In this document: piece by piece, positions 51,195-59,506 of the stretch | Layout of the letters: every line of letters starts with the position of its first letter | How positions within the stretch are numbered: the first letter of the stretch is position 1 | The notes under the pieces: model-generated | Told to the model about the DNA's origin: nothing | Seen by the model: only the letters and a program-made list of their open reading frames with translations | Database searches by the model: none | Position numbers and translations under genes: made by a program | Source of the DNA: Acetobacter suratthaniensis | GTDB lineage: Bacteria; Pseudomonadota; Alphaproteobacteria; Acetobacterales; Acetobacteraceae | Length of the DNA stretch: 64,000 nt | Assembly: GCF_017377745.1 (NCBI RefSeq) | Contig: NZ_JAFVMG010000012.1 | Location: 21,261-85,260, forward strand | Direction: 5' to 3'

Positions 51195-52175
51195 ATGATC
51201 ATCATCACGGGCGGGGCCGGGTTCATCGGCTCATGCCTGCAGGCGGCCCTGGTCGCACGCGGGCACGAAACGGTTATTGTCGATTGGTTGGGAAATGAAG
51301 GAAAATGGCGCAATATCGCGGGTCATCCACCAACCCGGCTGATTACTCCTGACGAACTGCCCGCCTTCCTTGAAACCGAAAGTCGGGTGGAAGCCATCTT
51401 CCACATGGGGGCCATAAGCGAGACCACCGCACGCGATGGTGATGCAGTGTGGCGCACCAATGTGGAACTGTCGCGCATGCTGTGGCGCTGGTGCACACAA
51501 GCCCGTGTGCGCTTTTTCTATGCCTCATCCGCCGCAACCTATGGCGGGGTTGATACACCCGAACATTTTTCCGACGACCCGCAACGGCTCGACCAGCTTG
51601 AGCCGCTCAATCTCTACGGTTGGTCGAAGCATGTTTTTGACCAGCAGGTGCTGCGCGCGGTCGAACGGGGCGAACCCACGCCGCCACAATGGGCGGGGCT
51701 GAAGTTCTTTAACGTCTATGGCCCCAATGAATACCACAAAGGCCGCATGATTTCGGTTGTGAAGGTCAAATACGATGAACTGCGCGCGGGCAACCCCGTG
51801 CGGCTGTTCCGCTCCAGCAAGGCGGATCTGCCCCACGGCATGCAGGCGCGCGATTTCATCTGGGTGGGGGATACGGTCAAGATCATGCTGTGGCTGTATG
51901 ACACACCTTCGGTCAACGGCCTGTTCAACTGCGGCACCGGGCAGGCCCGCACCTATATGGACATGGCGCACGCGGTCTGTGATGCTGCAAACATGGAACG
52001 GCGCATTACCTTTATGGACATGCCCGACAGCCTTAAAGGCCAGTACCAGTCCTATACACAGGCTGATCTCACGCGCCTGCGCGCCGCGGGTTATACCGAG
52101 GCGTTCACCCCGCTCGAAGAAGGCATACGCCATTATATACAGGACTATCTGGCGACATCGCAGCCTTATCTCTGA
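51195..52175 (+). CDS. hldD: ADP-L-glycero-D-manno-heptose-6-epimerase
   Basis: HldD (RfaD) makes ADP-L-glycero-beta-D-manno-heptose for lipopolysaccharide core. This 326-residue protein shows the NAD-binding GGAGFIGS near residue 6 and FFYASSAATYGGVD near 107. The catalytic YGWSK (Tyr141, Lys145), FFNVYGPNEYHKGRM and FIWVGDTVKI follow. All are family features. The ATG at 51195 opens directly on the Rossmann motif. It heads the run of envelope genes hldD, lgt, MidA-like, pgeF and a lipoprotein, although the gap to lgt (122 bp) suggests a separate promoter. Confidence 0.95.
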   Translation: MIIITGGAGFIGSCLQAALVARGHETVIVDWLGNEGKWRNIAGHPPTRLITPDELPAFLETESRVEAIFHMGAISETTARDGDAVWRTNVELSRMLWRWCTQARVRFFYASSAATYGGVDTPEHFSDDPQRLDQLEPLNLYGWSKHVFDQQVLRAVERGEPTPPQWAGLKFFNVYGPNEYHKGRMISVVKVKYDELRAGNPVRLFRSSKADLPHGMQARDFIWVGDTVKIMLWLYDTPSVNGLFNCGTGQARTYMDMAHAVCDAANMERRITFMDMPDSLKGQYQSYTQADLTRLRAAGYTEAFTPLEEGIRHYIQDYLATSQPYL

Positions 52176-52297
52176 TACGTCCGGCTGGCATTGACAGGCC
52201 CGCCCCCTTAGCGTTTCGCATTTATGGGCCTGCCTGTCGGGCCTGCCATTTTTTCCGGCCCTGCCCCGCAGGGCCTTACAGCAATCGGATCGCCTGC

Positions 52298-53164
52298 ATG
52301 TTGCCTGTTCTGATGTTCCCGCAGTTTGACCCCGTTCTGGTGCATTTCGGGCCACTCTCCGTGCGCTGGTATGCCCTGTCCTATATTCTGGGCATCATAC
52401 TGGGCATTACCCTGCTGCGCCGTCTGGTGCTGCTGGCCCCGCGCGCGGCCACCACCGAACAGGCCGACGACTTCCTGACATGGGTGACACTGGGCGTGCT
52501 GCTGGGCGGACGTCTGGGCTATATCCTGTTCTACCAGCCCTCATATTACCTCACCCACCCACTGGCCATGCTGGAAGTCTGGCATGGCGGGATGTCTTTC
52601 CACGGTGGGGCTATCGGGGTTGTGGCCGCCATGTGGCTGTTTACATGGCGCTATGGGCTGAATTTTCTGGCCTTTGCGGACAGGGTGACGGTGGCCGTGC
52701 CGATCGGGCTGGGGCTGGGCCGTGTGGCCAATTTCATCAATGGCGAACTATGGGGGCGTGAAGCGCCCGCAAACCTGCCCTGGGCCATGATTTTTCCCGA
52801 TGGCGGGCCGATCCCCCGCCACCCTTCGCAGCTTTATGAATCGCTGACAGAAGGCCTGCTCCTGTTTACGATACTGTTCATTGCCTCGCGCCAGCGCAGC
52901 ATCCGCGCACGGCCGGGTTTTCTGGCCGGGCTGTTTCTTGCTGGCTATGCCTGTGCGCGTTCTTTTTGCGAATTCTTCCGCGAACCCGATGCGTTTTTGG
53001 GGTATCTGGCAGGCGGGATCACCATGGGGCAGCTGCTGTGCATTCCCATGTTCGCGGCCGGTATCGCCCTGATGATTTACGCACGCCGCCATCCGCCTTA
53101 TGCGGGCCAGCCCGTAACCGGCCCGCAGACCAGCGCCAACAGCCCCCCTCCGGCGAAAGGCTAG
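52298..53164 (+). CDS. lgt: Prolipoprotein diacylglyceryl transferase
   Basis: Lgt transfers a diacylglyceryl group to the Cys of prolipoproteins, in the inner membrane. This 288-residue protein has seven or so hydrophobic segments and the motifs VWHGGMSFHGGAIG near residue 96, LGLGRVANFINGELWGREA near 138 and PRHPSQLYESLTEG near 175. It is 9 bp upstream of the MidA-like methyltransferase gene in the same direction. The ATG at 52298 gives a normal family N-terminus. Confidence 0.95.
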   Translation: MLPVLMFPQFDPVLVHFGPLSVRWYALSYILGIILGITLLRRLVLLAPRAATTEQADDFLTWVTLGVLLGGRLGYILFYQPSYYLTHPLAMLEVWHGGMSFHGGAIGVVAAMWLFTWRYGLNFLAFADRVTVAVPIGLGLGRVANFINGELWGREAPANLPWAMIFPDGGPIPRHPSQLYESLTEGLLLFTILFIASRQRSIRARPGFLAGLFLAGYACARSFCEFFREPDAFLGYLAGGITMGQLLCIPMFAAGIALMIYARRHPPYAGQPVTGPQTSANSPPPAKG

Positions 53165-53173
53165 GGCCGGGCC

Positions 53174-54208
53174 ATGACCGGCTGCGCGCTGCCCCCTCAT
53201 GCCGAACGGCTTGATCACTTCATGGCGCGCGCCAACGCCCGGTATTACGCAAACACCCCCCTGCTGTCGGATTTCATTACCGCCCCGGAAATCAGTCAGG
53301 TTTTTGGCGAATTGCTCGGAGCATGGGCTGTTCTTGTCTGGCAGAGCATGGGGCGGCCCGCCGCCTTTATTCTGGCTGAAGCGGGGCCGGGGCGCGGCAC
53401 GCTCATGGCCGATGCCCTGCGCCTGATTACCCGCACCTGCCCGGCTATGGCGCAGGCCATGCAGGTGCATCTTGTCGAAACCTCCCCCCTCATGCGGGCA
53501 GCACAGGCCCAAGCCCTCCGGGCCTTTCTACCGACCCCACCCCACTGGCATGACCGGCTGGAAACCCTGCCCGGTGGCCCTCTGATCCTGCTGGCCAACG
53601 AGTTCCTTGATGCCCTGCCCATCCGCCAGTTTGTCCACAAACCAGAAGGCTGGCACGAACGCCACGTGGCCGATGAGCGCTTTTACCTGACCCCCAGCCC
53701 CGCCCCTGTTCTGCCCGATGGCCGCATACTGGAAGCCGATACGCTCGTGGAGGTGTGCGAACCCGCACTGGCCATTGCCGCATGGCTGGGCCAGCGCCTT
53801 GCCCACACGCCGGGGGCGGCCCTGTTCATTGATTACGGCCATGCCTCGACCCTTACAGGGGATTCGCTACAGGCTCTGCGTCATGCGCGCCCCGCTGCCC
53901 CGCTGGAGGCCGCAGGACAGGCCGACCTAACCGCCCATGTCGATTTTACCGCCTTTGGCGCAGCCGCCCGGCAAGCCGGTGCCAGCGTATACGGCACGCT
54001 GACCCAAGGTGTTTTCCTGCGCAGACTGGGGCTAATGGAACGCACGGCGCAACTGGCCGCAGCCGCCCCCCAGCAGGCACCGGCGCTACTGAGCGGTGCG
54101 GAGCGGCTGGCCGCGCCAGAAAAAATGGGCCACCTGTTCCGGGTCATGGCACTACTTTCCCCCGGCCTGCCTGCCCCACCGGGTTTTGAAGAAGGATCAC
54201 CTGCATGA
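53174..54208 (+). CDS. MidA/NDUFAF7-like SAM-dependent methyltransferase
   Basis: This 344-residue class I methyltransferase matches the PF02636 family. The motifs are GDFITAPEISQ-like DFITAPEISQVFGELLGAW near residue 37, FILAEAGPGRGTLMADALR near 64, and ANEFLDALPIRQFVHKPEGWHERHV near 141. Eukaryotic homologues methylate an Arg of complex I subunit NDUFS2. The bacterial substrate is less well established. It follows lgt by 9 bp and overlaps pgeF by four bases, so it is part of one transcript. Confidence 0.88.
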   Translation: MTGCALPPHAERLDHFMARANARYYANTPLLSDFITAPEISQVFGELLGAWAVLVWQSMGRPAAFILAEAGPGRGTLMADALRLITRTCPAMAQAMQVHLVETSPLMRAAQAQALRAFLPTPPHWHDRLETLPGGPLILLANEFLDALPIRQFVHKPEGWHERHVADERFYLTPSPAPVLPDGRILEADTLVEVCEPALAIAAWLGQRLAHTPGAALFIDYGHASTLTGDSLQALRHARPAAPLEAAGQADLTAHVDFTAFGAAARQAGASVYGTLTQGVFLRRLGLMERTAQLAAAAPQQAPALLSGAERLAAPEKMGHLFRVMALLSPGLPAPPGFEEGSPA

Positions 54209-55002
54209 CAACCGGCGCGGATACATCCCGGCTTTCTCCCCTCACCAGCCCATTGCTCGGGCAGGCGCGGCATGGCTTCTTCACGCGCGAGGGTGGGGTG
54301 TCCACCGGGCCTTACGCCAGCCTCAACTGCTCCATGCGCTCGGGCGATACACCCGAAAATCTGATGGAAAACCGCCGCCGCGTTGCTGGCCATTTTGGCG
54401 TAGTGCCGGACAGCCTGCTGGGGGTCACACAGGTGCACGGGCCGCAGGTTATAACCGCGCAGGCTCCTTGGGCGCCGGGCAGCGGCGCACAGGCCGATGC
54501 CCTGGTTACCAACCAGCCTGACCTTGCCATTAGCGTGATTACAGCTGACTGCGCGCCGGTGCTGTTCAGCACCACGGACGGCACCATCGTCGGGGCTGCT
54601 CATGCAGGCTGGCGCGGCGCACTGGCCGGTGTGCTTGAGGCCACGCTGGCGGCCATGCTGCACCTTGGGGGCCAGGCCAGCGCCATCCACGCCGTAGTGG
54701 GGCCATGTATCGCGCAGGAAAGCTACGAAACGGCGGAAGACATGCACAGCGCCATACTGGCGGGTGACAGGCAGGCCGCCACCTTTTTTGCTCCCGGTCA
54801 TAGGGTGGGCCATTACCAGTTTGATCTGGCGGGGTGGTGCGTGTTCCGCCTCCAGCGCGCAGGCATAGGGCGGGCGGTAACGCTGGGCATGGACACCCTG
54901 CCTGATACGCAGCGGTTTTTCAGCCATCGCCGCCGCACTCTGGCCGGAGGCGGGCCAATCGGCCACCAGATTTCCGCCATAGCGCCCCGGCGGGCGGCCT
55001 GA
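54205..55002 (+). CDS. pgeF: Peptidoglycan editing factor PgeF (YfiH, laccase-fold)
   Basis: This 265-residue protein has the purine-nucleoside-phosphorylase-like laccase-domain fold of YfiH. VHGPQVITAQAPWAPGSGAQADALVTNQPDLAISVITADCAPVL near residue 75 and AAHAGWRGALAGVLEATL near 130 carry the His/Cys copper- or zinc-binding residues. It prevents non-canonical residues from entering peptidoglycan precursors and has also been linked to oxidase and deaminase activities. It overlaps the methyltransferase gene before it and lies 3 bp before the lipoprotein gene. Confidence 0.93.
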   Translation: MTTGADTSRLSPLTSPLLGQARHGFFTREGGVSTGPYASLNCSMRSGDTPENLMENRRRVAGHFGVVPDSLLGVTQVHGPQVITAQAPWAPGSGAQADALVTNQPDLAISVITADCAPVLFSTTDGTIVGAAHAGWRGALAGVLEATLAAMLHLGGQASAIHAVVGPCIAQESYETAEDMHSAILAGDRQAATFFAPGHRVGHYQFDLAGWCVFRLQRAGIGRAVTLGMDTLPDTQRFFSHRRRTLAGGGPIGHQISAIAPRRAA

Positions 55003-55004
55003 GC

Positions 55005-55949
55005 ATGCGCCTCGCCATACGTCTGCCCACCGTATTTGGCCCGTACACAGCCCCCCCGCTCCTGCTGGCCCTGCTGGCCCTGCTGGCATTGGGGGGCTGT
55101 ATGAACACGACACAAGCCCCACCACGCGCAAGCGCTCCGTCCCGGCTCGATATCCCCGCGCCAACCACAACGGGGCTTGCCCCCGCCACGGCACAGCTCT
55201 GGGCGGCCGATATGGCGCAGGCACTTGAAGGGCAGAGCATTCCCGCTACGGCCCGGCCCGCCACGGCAGGCGCATGGTGGCTACGCCTGCAGACGCGGCA
55301 GGCAGGTGGGCAGATCATTCCCGTCTATACCGTCATGACCCCGGCTAACGCGCCGCGCGCCAGTCAGGATGGGGCTGGCATTGCCCAGAACCTCTGGCCC
55401 TCAGCCAGCGGCGCGGATGGCGGCACAATCAGCCCTGCTGTCCTGTCCGCCGTAGCGCAGGATGCCGCACCGCGTATTGCCAGCCTGCTAACCGGCATTC
55501 AGGCCGCGGCCATGGAAAAAGACCCCAACAGCCTGAAACATCGCCCTGCCCGTATTTTCTTCAGCGGGGTTACAGGAGCGCCCGGCAAGGGCAACACTGC
55601 GCTGGCTAACGCCTTTCGCACCGCCCTGCCCGATGCCCACGATACGCTGACCCACCACCGTGCGCAGGCAGACTACATCCTGAACTGCGCCGTGCGCGTA
55701 AGCGATGCCCCGCCCGATAGCGATGGGCAGGCCCGCCAGCATCTGGATATAATCTGGACACTGCATGATGCAGCCGGACAAGAGGCCGGGGGCATTACGC
55801 AGTTGCATGACATCCACGCCCATGCACTCGATGGAGACTGGGGAGACACAGCCCCCAACACCGCGCAGGAAGCCGCTGCCGCCACACGGCAGATTATCGA
55901 CCGGTATTCAGGCCGCACCAACACGCCCCTGCCGCCACCAGCCCCCTGA
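55005..55949 (+). CDS. Uncharacterised lipoprotein
   Basis: This 314-residue protein begins with a membrane stretch LLLALLALLALGGC near residue 14-28, a good lipobox. It has no recognised domain. Later stretches include ARIFFSGVTGAPGKGNTALANAF near residue 182 and DYILNCAVRVSDAP near 220. Its start lies 3 bp after the pgeF stop, so it is part of the lgt-to-pgeF transcript, and lgt would process it. Those facts suggest an envelope role. The 18 codons before the hydrophobic segment make an upstream start unlikely to matter. Confidence 0.82.
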   Translation: MRLAIRLPTVFGPYTAPPLLLALLALLALGGCMNTTQAPPRASAPSRLDIPAPTTTGLAPATAQLWAADMAQALEGQSIPATARPATAGAWWLRLQTRQAGGQIIPVYTVMTPANAPRASQDGAGIAQNLWPSASGADGGTISPAVLSAVAQDAAPRIASLLTGIQAAAMEKDPNSLKHRPARIFFSGVTGAPGKGNTALANAFRTALPDAHDTLTHHRAQADYILNCAVRVSDAPPDSDGQARQHLDIIWTLHDAAGQEAGGITQLHDIHAHALDGDWGDTAPNTAQEAAAATRQIIDRYSGRTNTPLPPPAP

Positions 55950-55974
55950 TACGCGGCCCTTCGGCCCGTATCAG
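55946..55974 (+). terminator. Hairpin after the lipoprotein gene
   Basis: CTGATACG (55946-55953) pairs with CGTATCAG (55967-55974), with an inner GGCC/GGCC stem. The stop codon TGA lies in the left arm. No U tract follows. Confidence 0.6.
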
Positions 55975-56097
55975 CAGATAAGTTGGAAATTAACGGTGGC
56001 ACACGTTATTATTTTCTTTAGATCAAGCCTTTTTTAATCCACTGTGTGGAAAGATTGCCTCGCCCACAAAACCAGCCCACCCCGAGGAGAGACGATC

Positions 56098-56394
56098 ATG
56101 CCCCAGACCACCCGTATCATGAAAAAAGGCGCTATCGTTCTTCCGGCGGTTTTCCTGCTTTTATCAGGACTGCCCTATGCGCAGGCACAGAACGCCTCGC
56201 GCGATGAACAGACCAAAGCCTGCAAAAAAGACGCATTGCGGCTGTGTACCCTCTACATTCCCAATGAACGCAAGATAACCGCGTGCATGCAAAAGAAGTT
56301 TGACCAGCTTTCTCCCGGCTGTCAGGCCATGTTCAAGCCTGAGCCGCCCGCCAAGGGCAAAGCCGATAAAAAAACAAAAAGCCATACGGAATAA
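56098..56394 (+). CDS. Small exported Cys-containing protein
   Basis: This 98-residue protein has a signal peptide (cleavage near YAQAQ, residue 29) and four Cys in the mature part, in the pattern CKKDALRLC then CMQKKFDQLSPGC. The tail is Lys-rich. That spacing recalls periplasmic Cys-rich proteins with two disulfides; no family is certain. The ATG at 56098 has GAGGAG about 10 nt upstream; an upstream ATG at 56044 adds 18 residues that lack a signal-like start. It lies just upstream of the ytcA gene in the exporter operon, so it may be cotranscribed. Confidence 0.75.
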   Translation: MPQTTRIMKKGAIVLPAVFLLLSGLPYAQAQNASRDEQTKACKKDALRLCTLYIPNERKITACMQKKFDQLSPGCQAMFKPEPPAKGKADKKTKSHTE

Positions 56395-56398
56395 AACC

Positions 56399-56680
56399 AT
56401 TAAAGCCATAAACGCATTTTTTCGCCCCTTTGCGATACTGCCGCTCATGAGCCTGCTTGGTGGGTGCATGAGCCGCGAAGCCCCCTCCTTCCCTATCGTG
56501 GGCGCTTATTTTCCCGCATGGATGGTGTGCGCCCTGTTTGGTGTCGCAACCGCAATCGGGCTGCGTACCGCGTTTATTTTTACAAACCTTGATAGGCTGT
56601 TAAGCTTGCGCCTGTTTACCTATGTATCGCTAGGGGTTCTGGGCGCTCTGGCACTATGGGTCGGGGTGTTTGGGCCATGA
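56399..56680 (+). CDS. ytcA: YtcA-like small inner-membrane lipoprotein of an exporter operon
   Basis: The C-terminal 77 residues look like the YtcA family: a lipobox (LLGGC), APSFPIVGAYFPAWMVCALFGVATAIGLRTAF, and a second hydrophobic segment ending WVGVFGP. YtcA accompanies MdtNOP-type exporters, as here. The start is uncertain. The only ATG (56447) leaves a signal peptide that is too short. An ATT at 56399, 4 nt after the upstream stop, gives a fitting signal peptide but would be an unusual start. A TTG at 56300 overlaps the upstream gene. The stop at 56680 is secure. Its role in export is unknown. Confidence 0.7.
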   Translation: MKAINAFFRPFAILPLMSLLGGCMSREAPSFPIVGAYFPAWMVCALFGVATAIGLRTAFIFTNLDRLLSLRLFTYVSLGVLGALALWVGVFGP

Positions 56681-57732
56681 GCATGAAGCAGGTCTCCATG
56701 ACCACCAGAAAACGCGGCGGTATCCTGATTGCGCTGCTGTGTATCCTCGCCGCTACGCTGGCGAGCCTGTATGTTGCGCACCGCAACAAGGCCTACCCCT
56801 CCAGCGACAGCGCGTCGCTTGAGGCCGAGGTGGTGCATGTCGCTTCGGTAGTAGGCGGACGGCTGATCGAATTGAGCGTGCAGGAAAACCAGCATGTTCA
56901 TAAAGGCCAGCCGCTTTACCTGATTGATCCCGAACCATATGAGCTGACCGTCAAACAGGCCGAAGCCAATATGGCGCTGGCTACAGCCGAACTGGCCAAC
57001 CAGAAGCGCTTTCTGGCGGTGCGGGAAGCACAGGCCGCAACAGCCCGTGCCCAGCTCAGCAAAGCTGAAAGCAACCGCGCTCTGGCCGACCGCACCACCG
57101 CGCGGCTGGCACCACTGGCCGCGCAGTCCTTCATCCCTTGGCAGCAATACGATCAGGCACGTGTGGTGCAGAGCGATGCCGGACTGTCCGTAGCGCAGGC
57201 CCGGCAGCAGTCGAGCGCTGCTACTGTCGCCATTGGCGATCTGGCCAGCGCCGAGGCAGCACTGGCCGCCAGTCAGGCTGTTCTGGCACGCGCCCGTTAT
57301 GAGTTGCGCCAGACACGCGTTGTGGCCCCGGCAGATGGCTATGTTACCAGCCTGCGGGTGAAAACCGGCGAAATCCTTATTCCTTCACAGGTCTTGTTTA
57401 CCCTGATCAGTGATGATGCATGGTACGCGGTGGCCAACCTGCGCGAAACCACGCTGGCCGCTGTCAGCCCCGGACAGTGCGCCACGATCTATTCCATGAT
57501 CGACCGCAAACACCCGATTGAAGGCCGGGTAAACAGTATCGGCTGGGGGGTGTTAACCACCGATTCCAGCGGCGCGGGCCGCGCCTTGCCGCTGGTTCTG
57601 CGCGAAATGGACTGGGTGCATGTCGCCCAGCGCTTTCCTGTGCGGATCCACCTTGTTTCTCCGCCTCCGCTGCTGATGCGCATGGGGGCCACCGCCACGG
57701 TCGAGATCCGCCATGGCGCCGCCTGTCACTGA
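56677..57732 (+). CDS. mdtN: HlyD/EmrA-family membrane fusion protein (MdtN-like)
   Basis: This 351-residue adaptor spans the periplasm. It has one membrane anchor (residues 12-32), the lipoyl/biotinyl-like half HVASVVGGRLIELSVQENQHVHKGQPLYLIDPEPYEL near 54, a coiled coil, and the second half VVAPADGYVTSLRVKTGEIL near 212. The ATG at 56677 overlaps the ytcA stop as ATGA. With the FUSC protein and TolC-like factor downstream it makes an MdtNOP-type tripartite exporter. In E. coli that system confers resistance to sulfa drugs and acriflavine; the substrate here is unknown. Confidence 0.9.
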   Translation: MSMKQVSMTTRKRGGILIALLCILAATLASLYVAHRNKAYPSSDSASLEAEVVHVASVVGGRLIELSVQENQHVHKGQPLYLIDPEPYELTVKQAEANMALATAELANQKRFLAVREAQAATARAQLSKAESNRALADRTTARLAPLAAQSFIPWQQYDQARVVQSDAGLSVAQARQQSSAATVAIGDLASAEAALAASQAVLARARYELRQTRVVAPADGYVTSLRVKTGEILIPSQVLFTLISDDAWYAVANLRETTLAAVSPGQCATIYSMIDRKHPIEGRVNSIGWGVLTTDSSGAGRALPLVLREMDWVHVAQRFPVRIHLVSPPPLLMRMGATATVEIRHGAACH

Positions 57733-59506
57733 GCGCCCCAACCCGCCCGGTTACGCCGCGCGGTTATGGGCGCTGATCCGTGACCCCGGAGATGGGCGGC
57801 TCAGCTACACCGTGCGCGTGGCCGCCGGATGCACCGCCACTGTTCTGATAGGGGAAATCTGGCAGGTGCCAGACCTTGGCGTGCCCGCACTGGTAACGCT
57901 GGCCCTGTGGCAGAAAGACCGGGTGACCAATGCGGTGGCGGGTGTCGCCCTCAACCTGCTGGTGGTGGTGCTGCTTGCCGCCATTTACGGTGGTGTGTGC
58001 CTCACTCTGGGGCAACCCATCGTGTTTGTGGCGTATATTACGGTTCTGAGTTTCTGTTTTTTCTTTCTCGGCTCTGCCAGCAAACTCAAGCCTGTCGCCT
58101 ATATGCTGGGGCTGATCATTATTTACGGGCTGGTTGCGGTAGAAGAAGTCCCTGTTGGGGAAATCATTACCCGCGCCCTGCTTTATACTGACCTGTTCCT
58201 GCTTGTGCCGGGTGCGGTCATGGTGGTGCTTGGGATGCTGATCTGCCCTTCACCCCGCCAGATCGCGGCACAAGGCATTGCAGTACGCCTTCGCACCAGC
58301 GCCACGCTGCTCAGGGGCGCAAGCCCGGCAGAGAAAACCCATGCCACCCTGCTGATGCGCGCAGGAGGCGAGGACATGCTCAAGGCCCTGCGCATGGCCA
58401 AGCTGGAATATCTGTGGAAACCGGCTGACCTCGCCTGCCTGCATCAAGCGGCCAATGCGTCCGTCACCCTTCTGGCGCTGGCTCATGCGGCACAGACCGA
58501 AGCAGGCGACGTTCCCCCCAGCCTGCTTGCAACACTTGATGAAATGGCCGAGATTTTTTCAGGCAAAAGCTACCCGGTTGATATTACCGTGCCTGACATT
58601 CCCGCCAGCCAGCCAGCCCTGCGCGCCATTGCTGCGCAGCTTACGGTTTTTACCAAGCCAGAAGCCCCCACACCGCCCGCTCAGACCGAAAAAAAGGAAA
58701 AAAGCGGCTTTTTCACACCCGATGCCTTCAGCAACCCCGAGCATGTGCGGTTTGCGCTCAAAGGTACAACGGCTGTCATGATCAGCTATGTTTTTTTCCG
58801 CTCCATCAACTGGCCGGGCATTCATACCTGCATCATCACCTGTTTTATCGTCGCCCTCCCCACTATGGGGGAGATGATCGCCAAGCTGACGCTGCGTATC
58901 ATCGGTGCCTGTATTGGTGGTGCAATCGGTATTCTCTCGATCATTTTTGTCTTGCCGCACATGCAGGGCATTACGGCTTTTCTGGTGCTGATCTTCGTGG
59001 TTTCACTTCTGGCGGCATGGGTCAAAACGGGCGATGAGCGCATTGCCTATGCTGGCTTTCAGATCGGCCTTGCCTTTTACCTGAGCGACCTGACCGGCTT
59101 TGGCCCCACAACAGACATGACCACCGCACGCGACCGTATTGTTGGTATTCTTGTCGGCAATTTCATAACCTATGCCGTGTTTACCACCTTCTGGCCTACA
59201 ACCGCCTATGCAGACATAGCGCCCCGCCTGCGGCAGGTTACAACCCTACTGGGCAAACTCCGTCAGGCTATTGGGCCACAGGCACGGGCCAACATCATGG
59301 CGGATCTGCAATCCGCCCTCTCACTGGGCGAGCGTCAGGTTGAATACGCCCTTGCGGAGCCGCTCCATATGCGACAGACCATGAAAAATCTTGATACATT
59401 TCAGAAAGCTTTTCCCTGTGCCGAGCAGATCGGCACCGATATTCTCGAAGGCACCGGCTCCGACCCGACCCCCCGGATTACAGCCCTTGAAAAGCTGACG
59501 CCATGA
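57713..59506 (+). CDS. mdtO: FUSC-family inner-membrane exporter (MdtO-like)
   Basis: This 597-residue protein has two FUSC-type membrane blocks (residues 20-175, TVRVAAGCTATVLIGEIWQVPD; and 340-490, FALKGTTAVMISYVFFRSINWPGIHTCIITCFIVALPT) with cytoplasmic parts between and after. It probably drives the tripartite exporter. It starts 20 bp before the end of the mdtN-like gene and overlaps the outer-membrane factor gene by four bases. Compared with the other FUSC protein at 33676, it has its full partner set. Confidence 0.88.
   Translation: MAPPVTERPNPPGYAARLWALIRDPGDGRLSYTVRVAAGCTATVLIGEIWQVPDLGVPALVTLALWQKDRVTNAVAGVALNLLVVVLLAAIYGGVCLTLGQPIVFVAYITVLSFCFFFLGSASKLKPVAYMLGLIIIYGLVAVEEVPVGEIITRALLYTDLFLLVPGAVMVVLGMLICPSPRQIAAQGIAVRLRTSATLLRGASPAEKTHATLLMRAGGEDMLKALRMAKLEYLWKPADLACLHQAANASVTLLALAHAAQTEAGDVPPSLLATLDEMAEIFSGKSYPVDITVPDIPASQPALRAIAAQLTVFTKPEAPTPPAQTEKKEKSGFFTPDAFSNPEHVRFALKGTTAVMISYVFFRSINWPGIHTCIITCFIVALPTMGEMIAKLTLRIIGACIGGAIGILSIIFVLPHMQGITAFLVLIFVVSLLAAWVKTGDERIAYAGFQIGLAFYLSDLTGFGPTTDMTTARDRIVGILVGNFITYAVFTTFWPTTAYADIAPRLRQVTTLLGKLRQAIGPQARANIMADLQSALSLGERQVEYALAEPLHMRQTMKNLDTFQKAFPCAEQIGTDILEGTGSDPTPRITALEKLTP

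Noticed and set aside
53881..55224. Long minus-strand open frame (about 447 codons) opposite the MidA-like and pgeF genes
   Set aside because: It lies across two strongly supported plus-strand genes and encodes no recognisable domain; GC-rich antisense frames are often open.
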